Source of the DNA: VXYL01 sp964348085
GTDB lineage: Bacteria > Pseudomonadota > Gammaproteobacteria > Pseudomonadales > Azotimanducaceae
Direction: 5' to 3'
Assembly (NCBI GenBank): GCA_964348085.1
Contig: CAYGBI010000009.1
Span: 1-64,000 of the forward strand
Length of the DNA: 64,000 nt
The notes beneath the pieces are model-generated. The model saw only the letters and a program-made list of their open reading frames with translations, made no database searches and had not been told where the DNA came from. Within the stretch, counting starts at the first letter, position 1. The number at the start of each line of letters is the position of its first letter. This document shows positions 25,091 to 33,949 of this stretch, piece after piece. The translations under genes were made by a program, and so were the position numbers.

Positions 25091-25115
25091 CTATAACGCG
25101 GAGGCAAGCGACGGA

Positions 25116-25640
25116 ATGAAAGTGAGGACATGGGCCTTGGCCTTGGGGGTTGGGGCGTCGATAGCCATCGCGCCAAGCGCGGCTGCCCAACTGAACGTCG
25201 TGGTGGTTAACGTCAACCAAGCGATTGTCCAGAGCGAGGAAGGCAAGAGCTTCTTGGCGCAGGTGCAGCAAGATCTCCAACCTGAACAGGAAGAGTTGCG
25301 GGGCTTGCAGGACAAGATTCGCGATCTGCGGCAGCGGCTCGTAGACGAGGGCGATGTGATGCCGGACGAGGAGAAACGCCGCGTGGCGAAGGAAGCCGAG
25401 GACACCCAGATCGACCTTGAGTTCCGCGCCCAGAAGCTGCAGAAGGATGTGCAAGACCACCAGAACGAACTGCTACGCACGGTTGGCCCGAAGGTGCAGG
25501 CGATCATCACGGACTTGGTCGAGGTGGAGCGTTACGACGTTGTTTTCGCGCGCGAGCAGGTGCTCTACGTCAATACTCGACACGACATCACCGCCAAGGT
25601 CACGGAGAAACTGAACGAGCGCTACGCCGAAGAGCAATAG
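25116..25640 (+). CDS. ompH: OmpH/Skp family periplasmic chaperone
   Basis: 174 aa. Holds unfolded outer-membrane proteins in the periplasm and delivers them towards BamA, encoded just upstream. A cleavable signal peptide, about 1-24 (WALALGVGASIAIAPSAAAQ), is followed by the small core LNVVVVNVNQAIVQSEEGK. A long charged alpha-helical tentacle region comes next, and the core strand VVFAREQVLYVNTRHDIT closes the fold. Length and layout fit Skp. The start at 25116 is set by the signal peptide, with GGAGG about 11 nt upstream. Confidence 0.9.
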   Translation: MKVRTWALALGVGASIAIAPSAAAQLNVVVVNVNQAIVQSEEGKSFLAQVQQDLQPEQEELRGLQDKIRDLRQRLVDEGDVMPDEEKRRVAKEAEDTQIDLEFRAQKLQKDVQDHQNELLRTVGPKVQAIITDLVEVERYDVVFAREQVLYVNTRHDITAKVTEKLNERYAEEQ

Positions 25641-25650
25641 CCGCGCGGCC

Positions 25651-26706
25651 GTGAGAACCGTTGGCGAAATAGCGGCCGTGATTGACGGCGATTTGGCTGG
25701 CGGCGCGTCGGTGTATGGCGACGACGCCGCAACGATCACGGGCTTGGGGCCTATCGAGTCGGCGACGACCGGCGAAATAACGCATCTCTCCGGCAACGCC
25801 TATCGGCGCTTTCTGCCCACCACCGGCGCCTCGGCCGTGCTGCTAAAGGAGACCGACTTGGCGGACTGTCCAACTACCGCCGTCGTGGTCGGCAATCCCT
25901 ACTTGGCCTTCGCCTGCGTCTCGCAGTTGTTCAACGATGCGCCGAAGCCAGCGCCCGGGGTGGACGCCGGCGCCCATGTCCAAGAGACGGCCAGCGTGCA
26001 TCCAACAGCGGCAATCGCCGCCGGCGCAACCGTCGCGGCGAATGCGGTGATCGGTCCGGATGTGGCGATTGGCGCCGGCGCGTACGTTGGCGAGGGCTCG
26101 ACCATCGGCGAGGCGAGCGTCGTTCACCCCAACGCGACGCTCTATCACCGCGTGCGCATCGGCAAGCGCTGTGTCATCCACAGCGGGGCGGTAATCGGCG
26201 CCGACGGCTTCGGTTTCACGCCGGACGAGCGCGGTGCGCTACGCGCCATCGCCCAGCTTGGCGGCGTTCGCTTGGGTGACGATGTGAGCGTGGGCGCCGG
26301 CACCACGATCGATCGCGGCGCAATCACGGATACGGTGGTGCGCGACGGCGTGAAGATCGACAACCAAGTGCAGATTGGCCACAACTGCGACATTGGCGAG
26401 CACACGCTGATCTGCGGCTGCGTGGGCATCGTCGGCAGCACCAAGATCGGCCGCCACTGCGCGTTGGCCGGCGGCGCCGGGGTGGGCGGCGAGCACCCCA
26501 TCGAAATCTGCGACAACGTGCAGATCGGCGTCGTCACCACCGTCACGCGGTCGATCACGAAGCCGGGTGTCTACCAAGGTGGGCTGCTGCATACTACGGC
26601 GCAACGCTGGAAGCGCAATGCGTTGCGCTTCCAGCAGCTCGACGAGTTTGCGCGGCGCCTCAAGCGCTTGGAGTCGCAAAACAAGATCAGCCGAACTGAG
26701 GAGTGA
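25651..26706 (+). CDS. lpxD: UDP-3-O-(3-hydroxyacyl)glucosamine N-acyltransferase
   Basis: 351 aa, GTG start 10 bp after ompH. Third step of lipid A synthesis, transferring a hydroxyacyl chain from ACP to the 2-amino group. The N-terminal UDP-binding domain (MRTVGEIAAVIDGDLAGG) is followed by many hexapeptide repeats of the left-handed beta helix (for example AIAAGATVAANAVIGPDVAI). The catalytic histidine is in the region DNQVQIGHNCDIGEHTLICG. The C-terminal helix (QQLDEFARRLKRLES) is also typical. It belongs to the lipid A block with fabZ and lpxA. Confidence 0.94.
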   Translation: MRTVGEIAAVIDGDLAGGASVYGDDAATITGLGPIESATTGEITHLSGNAYRRFLPTTGASAVLLKETDLADCPTTAVVVGNPYLAFACVSQLFNDAPKPAPGVDAGAHVQETASVHPTAAIAAGATVAANAVIGPDVAIGAGAYVGEGSTIGEASVVHPNATLYHRVRIGKRCVIHSGAVIGADGFGFTPDERGALRAIAQLGGVRLGDDVSVGAGTTIDRGAITDTVVRDGVKIDNQVQIGHNCDIGEHTLICGCVGIVGSTKIGRHCALAGGAGVGGEHPIEICDNVQIGVVTTVTRSITKPGVYQGGLLHTTAQRWKRNALRFQQLDEFARRLKRLESQNKISRTEE

Positions 26707-26713
26707 ACGCGGC

Positions 26714-27217
26714 GTGCAGTTGAACACCAAGGAGATTCTTGGCTATTTGCCGCACCGGTATCCGTTCTTGCTGGTGGATCGGGTCGATGAACTCGTGCCG
26801 GGGGAGCGCGTAGTGGCGCGCAAGACCGTGTCCGCCAACGAGCCGTATCTGCAAGGGCACTTCCCCGGCAACCCGATCATGCCCGGCGTCTTGGTGGTGG
26901 AGGCGCTGGCGCAGGCGTGTTGCGTACTCGCTTTCGAGACCCGAGGACGCAAGCCCATCGATGGCTATCTGCACTACTTGGCGGGCGTGGATAATGCTCG
27001 CTTCAGGCGTCCGGTGCTTCCCGGGGACGTCTTGGAACTGCACGGTGCGATCGCCAGCGAGCGGCGTCAGATGATGAAGTTCGACTGTCAGGCGCGCGTC
27101 GATGGCGAGTTGGCTTGTGCGGTCAAGCTGATCTGCGTCGAACGCAAGGCGGCGCCCTCGGACGAACAAGCGGATGCCGAACGGCGAAAGACGGGCATCT
27201 CTGGAAAAAAAGCTTGA
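26714..27217 (+). CDS. fabZ: (3R)-hydroxyacyl-ACP dehydratase
   Basis: 167 aa from a GTG at 26714, 7 bp after lpxD. Dehydrates 3-hydroxyacyl-ACP in fatty acid elongation and so competes with LpxA and LpxD for hydroxyacyl-ACP. The hot-dog fold signature is exact: HRYPFLLVDRV, and the catalytic pair H49 in LQGHFPGNPIMPG with E63 in VVEALAQA. A C-terminal tail of about 20 charged residues extends beyond the usual length. Its TGA overlaps the lpxA TTG start by 4 nt, implying coupled translation. Confidence 0.94.
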   Translation: MQLNTKEILGYLPHRYPFLLVDRVDELVPGERVVARKTVSANEPYLQGHFPGNPIMPGVLVVEALAQACCVLAFETRGRKPIDGYLHYLAGVDNARFRRPVLPGDVLELHGAIASERRQMMKFDCQARVDGELACAVKLICVERKAAPSDEQADAERRKTGISGKKA

Positions 27218-27999
27218 TCGACAGCCGCGCCATCGTCGATGCGGGCGCGGTACTCGGTCGCGACGTTGCCGTGGGCCCGTGGAGCATCATCGGCCCGGAT
27301 GTCGTGGTCGGCGACGGTTGCGAGATCGGCCCTCACGTCATCCTGCGCGGCCCGACGACGCTTGGGCGCGGCAACCGCATCTATCAGTTCGCCACTGTGG
27401 GCGAAGGTTCGCCGGCAATCGCCTACAACGACGAGCCGACCACACTTACCATCGGCGACAACAACGTCATCCGGGAGGGCGTGACCATCCACCGCGGCTT
27501 GGCCACGGATCGCAGTCGCACGGTGATCGGCAACGACAACCTGTTCATGGCGTATGTTCACGTCGGCCACGATTGCGTGCTCGGCGACCGCATCGTCATG
27601 GCCAACAATGCCTCCGTGGCCGGCCATGTCACGGTCGGCGACGAAGCCGTATTGAGCGGCTATGTCGGCGTGCCGCAGTTCCGCAGCGTCGGCGCCTACG
27701 CCTTCGTCAGCGCCATGTCCTTGGTTACCAAGGACGTGCCGGCCTATGTCTCCGTTGACGGCAATCCGGCCGGCGCCGTGGGACTAAACGTTGAACGCCT
27801 GCGTCGTTTGGGTTTGAGCGAGGACGTAAAGAAAGCTCTGCAGAACGCCTACAACACGATCTACCGTCGTGGCTTGACGCTCAAGGAAGCGCTCGGCGAG
27901 CTCGCCGCCGAGACAAAGCGGCGGCCGGAGGTCGCCTGCTTGGTGCGCTCCATTGAAGCGTCCGAGCACGGCATTGTTCGCGAGCGGCGAAAGCAGTAG
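27214..27999 (+). CDS. lpxA: UDP-N-acetylglucosamine acyltransferase
   Basis: 261 aa, the family length. First step of lipid A synthesis, 3-O-acylation of UDP-GlcNAc. TTG start at 27214 overlapping the fabZ stop (TTGA). Left-handed beta helix of hexapeptide repeats; the catalytic histidine is in MAYVHVGHDCVLGD, and the helical C-terminal domain is present (LRRLGLSEDVKKALQNAYNTI). lpxB, which usually follows, is absent: the next gene, on the opposite strand, is an amidohydrolase. The lipid A transcript appears to end here, although I see no classic terminator in 28000-28142. Confidence 0.95.
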   Translation: MIDSRAIVDAGAVLGRDVAVGPWSIIGPDVVVGDGCEIGPHVILRGPTTLGRGNRIYQFATVGEGSPAIAYNDEPTTLTIGDNNVIREGVTIHRGLATDRSRTVIGNDNLFMAYVHVGHDCVLGDRIVMANNASVAGHVTVGDEAVLSGYVGVPQFRSVGAYAFVSAMSLVTKDVPAYVSVDGNPAGAVGLNVERLRRLGLSEDVKKALQNAYNTIYRRGLTLKEALGELAAETKRRPEVACLVRSIEASEHGIVRERRKQ

Positions 28000-28142
28000 T
28001 CGACGGACCACCGCGGGGACATCCCAGAACCGCTTCTTGACAGCGTCGATATACGCCCCGTGCGTCGAGGCCTGTGTTCGTCGTCCTCCGTCCTCACCAC
28101 AGCGTGCGCGACGCCGAGTTCGTAAGGCCGCCGTAAAAGGCG

Positions 28143-29294
28143 CTACCCCACGAGCGCGCCGCCCATCAGGTTCTCGAAGTTGGCTCGGTAGAACCGCTCG
28201 CGTTGTGGCTCGCTCAAGTCGGCCGTCGCTTTGTCGAAACGACCCTTGGGATTGCGCCCGCCTTCGACATGCGGGTAGTCCGAGGAGAACATGCAGATGT
28301 CCGCCGACGACTGCTCGATGATCCAGCCGGTCGGCTCCGTGGGGTATGGCGTCACTCGCACCTGCCTCGCGACATACTCGCTCGGTTTCAGAGCGAGGCC
28401 GCGCAGCCGTTCCTCATGGCGGCCGAACGCCTCGAACGCGGCGTCGAGTTGGCGCATGAAACCCGGCACCCAAGCCGCGCCGAGTTCAATGACGCCGATT
28501 TTCAGGTTCGGGAATCGGTCGAGCACGCCGTCCAAGATCAGCATGGCCAGCGCTTGCATCGGGCCGTGGGGAATCGCCATGTAGGAAATGGAGCGGAAGT
28601 TCTCCTCGCCGCCGTGGAAGTCCGGCACCGGCGGCAGGCCGTTGTTCTTATGTGCGGGCGGCAGCACGCGGTCCGCGACGCCGACGTGAAACAGGATGGG
28701 CAAGCCGGCGGCCGTGGCTTGCGACCAAACCGCGTCCAGCGCGACGTGACTCGTGGCGTGGTTCTTTGGGCACGCCCACGGCACCAAGAGCGCCTTGATG
28801 CCGAGGTCGATCGCGTCCGCGGCCGCTTGGGCGGCGCGTTCTAGGTCCGCAAGCGGCACATAACCCACCGGCAGCAAGCGGGCGTCCACTTCGCAGAACG
28901 CCACCTGCGCGCGGTTGGTGGCCGCCGCCGCTTGGTAAAGCAACTCCAAATCGGTGCCGTGCTCGAGCTCCTCCAGCCACACGTTGGGCGATGTCGGAAA
29001 GACGAGCTGCCTGGCGACGCCGATGTGGTCGACCGCCTCCGAGCGGTCTTCGCGGCGAAAAGCGCCCAGCGCGGCGTGATTCTTGCGTTGCATTATCTCT
29101 GCCGCGTTGCGGGCCCGATAGGCGGGATCGTCGTGCCGGTCGACCATGGCGGCCAGCCCAGCGGCGTGATCGGCCCGGAAACGAGCATTGAAGGCGCGGC
29201 TCACGGCGACGGTGCCGAACTCGTCCAGCCAATGCGGTAACTCCATCACGTGCGAGTCCGCGTCGTGGACCGTGCGATCTTCGATATAAGCCAT
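28143..29294 (-). CDS. Amidohydrolase-related protein (ACMSD-like metal-dependent hydrolase)
   Basis: 383 aa, TIM-barrel amidohydrolase_2 family. The metal-binding DxH motif is HDADSHVME at 11-18. FHVGVADRVL carries a further histidine, and FSSDYPHVEGGRNP near the C-terminus holds the conserved aspartate. Members include aminocarboxymuconate-semialdehyde decarboxylase and various decarboxylases or hydrolases of cyclic compounds; the substrate is not readable here. It is convergent with lpxA and divergent from the ABC exporter genes at 29.4 kb, where the promoters of both must share about 100 bp. Confidence 0.85.
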   Translation of the reverse strand: MAYIEDRTVHDADSHVMELPHWLDEFGTVAVSRAFNARFRADHAAGLAAMVDRHDDPAYRARNAAEIMQRKNHAALGAFRREDRSEAVDHIGVARQLVFPTSPNVWLEELEHGTDLELLYQAAAATNRAQVAFCEVDARLLPVGYVPLADLERAAQAAADAIDLGIKALLVPWACPKNHATSHVALDAVWSQATAAGLPILFHVGVADRVLPPAHKNNGLPPVPDFHGGEENFRSISYMAIPHGPMQALAMLILDGVLDRFPNLKIGVIELGAAWVPGFMRQLDAAFEAFGRHEERLRGLALKPSEYVARQVRVTPYPTEPTGWIIEQSSADICMFSSDYPHVEGGRNPKGRFDKATADLSEPQRERFYRANFENLMGGALVG

Positions 29295-29401
29295 GAAGGG
29301 TGCTCGGGGTGTTTAGCGACGGCGGAACGCAATGTAACATGCCGCCACGAAGTCCGCCGTTGTCGACGGCGTTGACGCAACCTAGGGGTGTCCGTCGGGT
29401 C

Positions 29402-31231
29402 ATGCTGCAACGCCTGCGCGCTCGCCAAGAGTGGCAATTCATCAAAGTTCTCCCCAAGGCCAACCCGTGGCTCGCGGCCCTTTGGTGGATAGTGTTTCTT
29501 ATGCGTGGTTTGCTGCCGGCGCTTTTCGCCATCGCCATGGGCCTTCTGGTGGGCGCCGTGCAACGCCAAGAGGACCTGCTCGTGCCGTTGGCGGTCGTGG
29601 GCACGGTATTCGTCCTGCTGCAAGTGCTCTCGCCGCTGCACCAAGCGGTGGGCGCCAACATGGGTTATCAGACCGCGGCGTGGCTCTACGATCAGCTCAC
29701 CGTCGCCTGCGTCAAGCCCCCGGGCATGGCGCACTTGGAGGATCCCGAACTCACCAAGGACCTCACCATGGCGCGGGATTTCGACTTGGGAATAAGCGGC
29801 CCGCCACTCGCCATCTCCATGGACTTCATCGCTTCAGACTTAGTGCAATTGCTGGCGGGCTTGGCGTCCGCCGTGGTGCTTGCGGCCTACGCTTGGTGGG
29901 CGCCGCTGTTGCTCGGCGGCGCGTGGCTGGCGACGCATTGGCTCTTGCGCGAAAGCGGGGTGTGGAAGGATCGCAACACCGACGAAGTGCGCGAGGCGCA
30001 ACGTCACGCCGACTACGCTTATCGATTGGCGGTGGATGCGCCGTCGTCGAAGGAACTGCGATTGTTCGGCCTCGCCGGGTGGACGGTAGGGCGGTTCCGC
30101 CGTCACCGCCGCCACCTGCATGATCTGCGTTGGCAAGCCACGAAATTGCGCGAGCGGCCCCTGGCCGCCAGTTTGGCGCTGGTAACCTTGGCCAATGCCG
30201 TCGTCTTCATGGCGATGGCCTTTGACGCCAACGCCGGCGTTCTGGCGTTGGATCGCATGGTCGTGTTCGCTACGGCCGCGTTCGGCACCAGTATGATCGC
30301 GTTTGGCGGCCTGTCGTGGGCGCTCGATGGCGCGGCGGCGCCGGCCGCGGCGGTTTTGCGTCTGCGCGAGTCCATGGCGAAGAAAGGTGCGTTGACTTCG
30401 GGTGCCCGATCCGCGCGTGGGCTGCCGGCGCGCGAAGTACGCTTTCGGAACGTGCGTTTCGCCTATCCCACGGTGCCCGACGAAGTCGTCTTGGACGGCT
30501 TCGATCTCACCATCCCGGCCGGGTCGTCGCTGGCGATCGTCGGCCAGAACGGCGCCGGCAAGACGACCTTGGCGAAGTTGCTGTGCCGGTTGTACGAACC
30601 GATCGTCGGCCGCATCGAGATCGACGGCGTGGATGTGCGCGAGTTCGAGTTGGCGTCGTGGCGCGAGCGAGTGACTGCGGTGTTTCAGGATTTCGTGCGC
30701 TACCAGTTGCCATTGCGCGACAACGTCGCCCCCGCCGGTGCCCCGGACGAGGTCATTCATGCTGCTTTGGCGGAAGCCGGCGCCGGCGACTTGGCCGCCT
30801 TAGATACGGTGCTGGCACGGGGCTTCGACGGCGGCACCGACCTCTCCGGCGGCCAGTGGCAGCGCGTCGCGTTGGCGCGGGCGCTGGCGGCGGTGAAGCA
30901 AGGCGCCGGCATCGTCTTGCTCGACGAACCTACGGCACAGCTCGACGTGCGCGGCGAAGCGGAGATCTTCGACCGCATTCTCAAAGCAACCCGCGATACG
31001 ACGACTATTCTGATTTCACACCGTTTCTCCACCGTGCGCCACGCGGATCGCATCTGCGTTTTGGAGCGCGGGCGCGTCGTCGAACTCGGCAGCCACGACG
31101 AGTTGATGGCGCTAGGGGGGCGCTATCAGACGATGTTCGACTTGCAGGCGCGACGCTTCGCCCTTGGCGAGGACGGAGAGGGCGAGGCAGAGGGCGAGAC
31201 AGAAAAAGAGAGGCTCGATGTCCTCGAGTGA
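29402..31231 (+). CDS. ABC exporter half-transporter 1 (membrane domain fused to ATPase)
   Basis: 609 aa from the ATG at 29402; the frame opens 102 nt earlier with composition unlike protein. Six hydrophobic helices occupy about 20-300, then a nucleotide-binding domain: Walker A GQNGAGKT, canonical signature LSGGQWQR, Walker B GIVLLDEPTAQLD, and ISHRFSTVRHAD with the switch histidine. It overlaps the next half-transporter by 14 nt. The pair most likely forms a heterodimeric exporter of lipids, peptides or drugs. The C-terminal tail is acidic (EDGEGEAEGETEKE). Confidence 0.88.
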   Translation: MLQRLRARQEWQFIKVLPKANPWLAALWWIVFLMRGLLPALFAIAMGLLVGAVQRQEDLLVPLAVVGTVFVLLQVLSPLHQAVGANMGYQTAAWLYDQLTVACVKPPGMAHLEDPELTKDLTMARDFDLGISGPPLAISMDFIASDLVQLLAGLASAVVLAAYAWWAPLLLGGAWLATHWLLRESGVWKDRNTDEVREAQRHADYAYRLAVDAPSSKELRLFGLAGWTVGRFRRHRRHLHDLRWQATKLRERPLAASLALVTLANAVVFMAMAFDANAGVLALDRMVVFATAAFGTSMIAFGGLSWALDGAAAPAAAVLRLRESMAKKGALTSGARSARGLPAREVRFRNVRFAYPTVPDEVVLDGFDLTIPAGSSLAIVGQNGAGKTTLAKLLCRLYEPIVGRIEIDGVDVREFELASWRERVTAVFQDFVRYQLPLRDNVAPAGAPDEVIHAALAEAGAGDLAALDTVLARGFDGGTDLSGGQWQRVALARALAAVKQGAGIVLLDEPTAQLDVRGEAEIFDRILKATRDTTTILISHRFSTVRHADRICVLERGRVVELGSHDELMALGGRYQTMFDLQARRFALGEDGEGEAEGETEKERLDVLE

Positions 31232-33038
31232 GGCGTTGACGGCGCCCGGCATCGACGCCATGCCGCCGGCGCTGCCGTCGATGTGGCGAGCGGTGAAGCG
31301 CGGCTTCGTTGCCGAGCCGGCGCTCATCGTCATCGCCTTCGCGTTGTCGCTACTGGCGGCGTTGCCGGATGCGCTGATGGCGCTGTGGCTCAAGTTTCTC
31401 GCCGATGGCTTGTTGGCCGACGCGCCACGGCTGGTGTTCGTCGCCGCCGCCGGCCTCGCGCTATCCGCCGTCTTGACTTGGGTGTTGCGCGTGGTCAGTG
31501 AACGGACCCAGCGGCGCTTTCGAGACCGGGTCGCCATCGCCTTGGAGTCCCATGTCGCCGAACTGCAAGTGAGCGTCGCCACGGTAGAGCACCACGAACG
31601 GCCCGACTATCTCGATCGTCTCGCCATCCTGCGCGATCAGGTGTTCACCTTGGATCACATGTACATGTCGCTGTTTGGCACCTGCGGCTGGGTCTTGCGC
31701 TTGGGCGTCACCGTCGCCTTGCTGGTTTCCGTACATCCGCTATTGGCCCTGTTGGCAGCTTTCGCCTTGCCGACCGTCGCCACTTCCTCGTGGCGCCCGG
31801 CGGTTGAACGCGCCGCCGACGAGGCCGGGGCGCAAGCTCAACGCTTGGCGAGGCATTTGTTCGACACTGCGACCACGGCGTCGCCCGGCAAGGAAGTGCG
31901 CGTCTCCGGTATTGGCGAACGTCTGGTGCGCGAGCGGCGCGCCGCTTGGCAGCGCTGGTACGCCAAGGTCGCCAAAGCCCGTTGGCACAGCGCCGGCTGG
32001 CATACCGTCGGCTGGGCCGTGTTCGGCGCCGGCTTTGTTGCAGCGGTGGTCTTCGCCGCGTATTACCAAAGCGCGTCGCCCGGCGACGTCTTGCTGGTGC
32101 TGGCCGCCGGCTCGCGCCTTTCCGCCTATATCAGCGCCACCGTCGGCGAAATCGGTTTCCTGCGCGGCATCTGGATGGATGGCTCGAAGCGCATGGCCTG
32201 GTTGGAGGACTACGCGGCCGCCAAGGCGGAACAAGCGGACCTGCCGGCGCCGGCCGCAGTTGAGCGCGGCATCGCGCTGGAGAACGTCAGCTTCGCCTAT
32301 CCCGGGACGGACAAGCTCGTGCTGAAGGATGTCGACTTGTCGCTTCCCGCCGGCGCGGTGGTGGCATTGGTTGGCGAAAACGGCGCCGGCAAGACCACCT
32401 TGGTGAAACTCCTCGCCAAGATGTACGAGCCGAGCGGCGGTCGCATATCGGTGGACGGCCAGGACTTGGCGCGCATGTCGGCGGCCGAGTGGCGCAAACG
32501 TCTCGCTGGCGCGTTCCAAGATTTCTTCCGTTTCGAGTTTCACGCCGCGCACACCGTAGGCATCGGCGACGAGCCGCGCTTGAACGAGCGGCCGGCGGTG
32601 GCGACGGCGGTGGGGCGGGCGGGTGCGCAAGACGTGGTCGACGGGCTTGCCGACGGTCTCGACACGCAACTCGGCGCAACTTGGCCGAACGGGGTGGAAG
32701 TAAGTTTCGGTCAGTGGCAAAAGCTCTCGCTGGCGCGGGGCTTCATGCGCGACGAGCCGCTATTGCTGATCCTCGACGAGCCGACCGCCGCGCTTGACGC
32801 GGAAACGGAACACGCGCTTTTCGAGCGGTACGCGAGTGCGGCGAGGGGTGTCGATGCGCCGGCCAACGGCCGCATTACGCTCTTGGTGTCGCATCGGTTC
32901 AGCACCGTGCGCATGGCGGACCTCATCGTGGTCATGGACGGCGCGCGGGTGGTGGAAGTGGGCAGCCACGAAGAGTTGCTGGCGGCGGCCGGGCAGTACG
33001 CGGAGTTGTACGAAATCCAAGCGGCCAGCTATCGCTAG
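31218..33038 (+). CDS. ABC exporter half-transporter 2 with degenerate signature motif
   Basis: 606 aa from the ATG at 31218, inside the end of the previous gene. Membrane helices occupy about 20-320, then an ATPase domain with Walker A GENGAGKT, Walker B LLLILDEPTAALD and an H-loop VSHRFSTVRMAD. The ABC signature reads VSFGQWQK instead of LSGGQ. In heterodimeric exporters one of the two composite ATP sites is commonly degenerate, so this fits as the partner of half-transporter 1. The frame-compatible start at 31164 would add 18 basic residues and is less likely. Confidence 0.88.
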   Translation: MSSSEALTAPGIDAMPPALPSMWRAVKRGFVAEPALIVIAFALSLLAALPDALMALWLKFLADGLLADAPRLVFVAAAGLALSAVLTWVLRVVSERTQRRFRDRVAIALESHVAELQVSVATVEHHERPDYLDRLAILRDQVFTLDHMYMSLFGTCGWVLRLGVTVALLVSVHPLLALLAAFALPTVATSSWRPAVERAADEAGAQAQRLARHLFDTATTASPGKEVRVSGIGERLVRERRAAWQRWYAKVAKARWHSAGWHTVGWAVFGAGFVAAVVFAAYYQSASPGDVLLVLAAGSRLSAYISATVGEIGFLRGIWMDGSKRMAWLEDYAAAKAEQADLPAPAAVERGIALENVSFAYPGTDKLVLKDVDLSLPAGAVVALVGENGAGKTTLVKLLAKMYEPSGGRISVDGQDLARMSAAEWRKRLAGAFQDFFRFEFHAAHTVGIGDEPRLNERPAVATAVGRAGAQDVVDGLADGLDTQLGATWPNGVEVSFGQWQKLSLARGFMRDEPLLLILDEPTAALDAETEHALFERYASAARGVDAPANGRITLLVSHRFSTVRMADLIVVMDGARVVEVGSHEELLAAAGQYAELYEIQAASYR

Positions 33039-33392
33039 CCGACGACTCTCGTGGCGCCGACGGCCCGCGGTCACGCGGCCATGCATCCCGCCGAGCATCG
33101 TTGCTCCTCGGTCGACGGAACCCGATACGCTTCTTGGTGGCGTCCTACCGGACGGGCGGGAGACTTACTCCTCCCTTATCGGGTCGAGTCCGCCTAATGA
33201 CTCCTTGGTCGCGCCCTGCGGACGGGGCGGGACCTGTCCGACGCCAGCGCCACGAAAGCCATTGCCTATCGGCACCGCATTTCGCGTTAAGCGCAAGCCC
33301 CGCGTCGGACTTTGCGGCAAACGCCGCCAAGTCCGACTCGCCTGCTTGGGCCGAGACGCTTTCGCGCCGCGTGCCTCGTTTCGCCCCCGACG
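33039..33392. other. Intergenic region holding repeat copy B
   Basis: About 350 bp between convergent genes. The first 200 bp have no frame or signal I can support. The rest is the dispersed palindromic repeat described separately, which may serve as a two-way transcription barrier. Confidence 0.5.
33243..33348 (+). repeat. Dispersed palindromic repeat, copy B
   Basis: Starts GCCAGCGCCACGAAAGCC, continues TTGCCTATCGGCACCGC, and ends in a hairpin with GTCGGACTT (33304-33312) and AAGTCCGAC (33329-33337) flanking a GC-rich 16-nt loop. Orientation is the same as copies C, E and F. Confidence 0.75.
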
Positions 33393-33947
33393 CTACTCGC
33401 TCTTATCCGGCTTCGTTTCCTTCGCCATGTCACTCGAACGCCGACGTTCGCTGATGGCGTTGCGCAACGCTTCGGCTCGCAACTCGTCGATGGTCTCGAA
33501 ACTGCCTAGCCTGCACTCCGCCGTCAGCGGTACGAGCGGGCCGAGACGTGGCCGGCCGCGGAAGCGGTCCAGCCGGCAGATGCTGCCGCCGTACCCGGTC
33601 AGGTTGAGGATCATGTCGGGGGTGAGGCCGAGGCAGCGGGAGGACAAGCGGTTCAGCCACAGTTCGCCCCGCCGGCCATGGAAGAGCACGATGGTGTCGT
33701 CCAAGACTTCGACATCGTCGATGGACCGCAGGCGCACGCAGTTGCTTAGTTCCCGATAGTCGTCATCGGACAGCGGGTTGGCGAGAATCGACTCGATTTC
33801 GCTCGACTTGTCATCGGCGCTCTCCGGTGCGCCTTCAGCCGGCGGGTCTTCAGCCGGTGAGTCTTGGCGCTCGGCGGCGACGGCGGCGAGGCACCAAGCC
33901 GCGCCCACAACGAATAGCAGGGTTCGCACGCCTTCGACGCAGCGCAT
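33393..33947 (-). CDS. Secreted DUF6491-like protein
   Basis: 184 aa. Signal peptide at 1-25 (VRTLLFVVGAAWCLAAVAAE), then an acidic low-complexity stretch (PAEDPPAEGAPESADD) and a compact domain with three cysteines in the contexts LSNCVRLRSID, LSSRCLGL and GSICRLDRF. The pattern resembles DUF6491, small periplasmic proteins of unknown function in gammaproteobacteria; that family call is from memory and is tentative. A charged C-terminal tail follows. It lies 2 bp from the SDR gene upstream on the same strand, so they are likely cotranscribed. The longer frame that continues upstream runs through the SDR gene and is not real. Confidence 0.7.
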   Translation of the reverse strand: MRCVEGVRTLLFVVGAAWCLAAVAAERQDSPAEDPPAEGAPESADDKSSEIESILANPLSDDDYRELSNCVRLRSIDDVEVLDDTIVLFHGRRGELWLNRLSSRCLGLTPDMILNLTGYGGSICRLDRFRGRPRLGPLVPLTAECRLGSFETIDELRAEALRNAISERRRSSDMAKETKPDKSE

Positions 33948-33949
33948 CG

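Noticed and set aside
23947..25176. 409-codon minus-strand frame antisense to bamA
   Set aside because: Antisense shadow; the BamA barrel on the plus strand is unmistakable.
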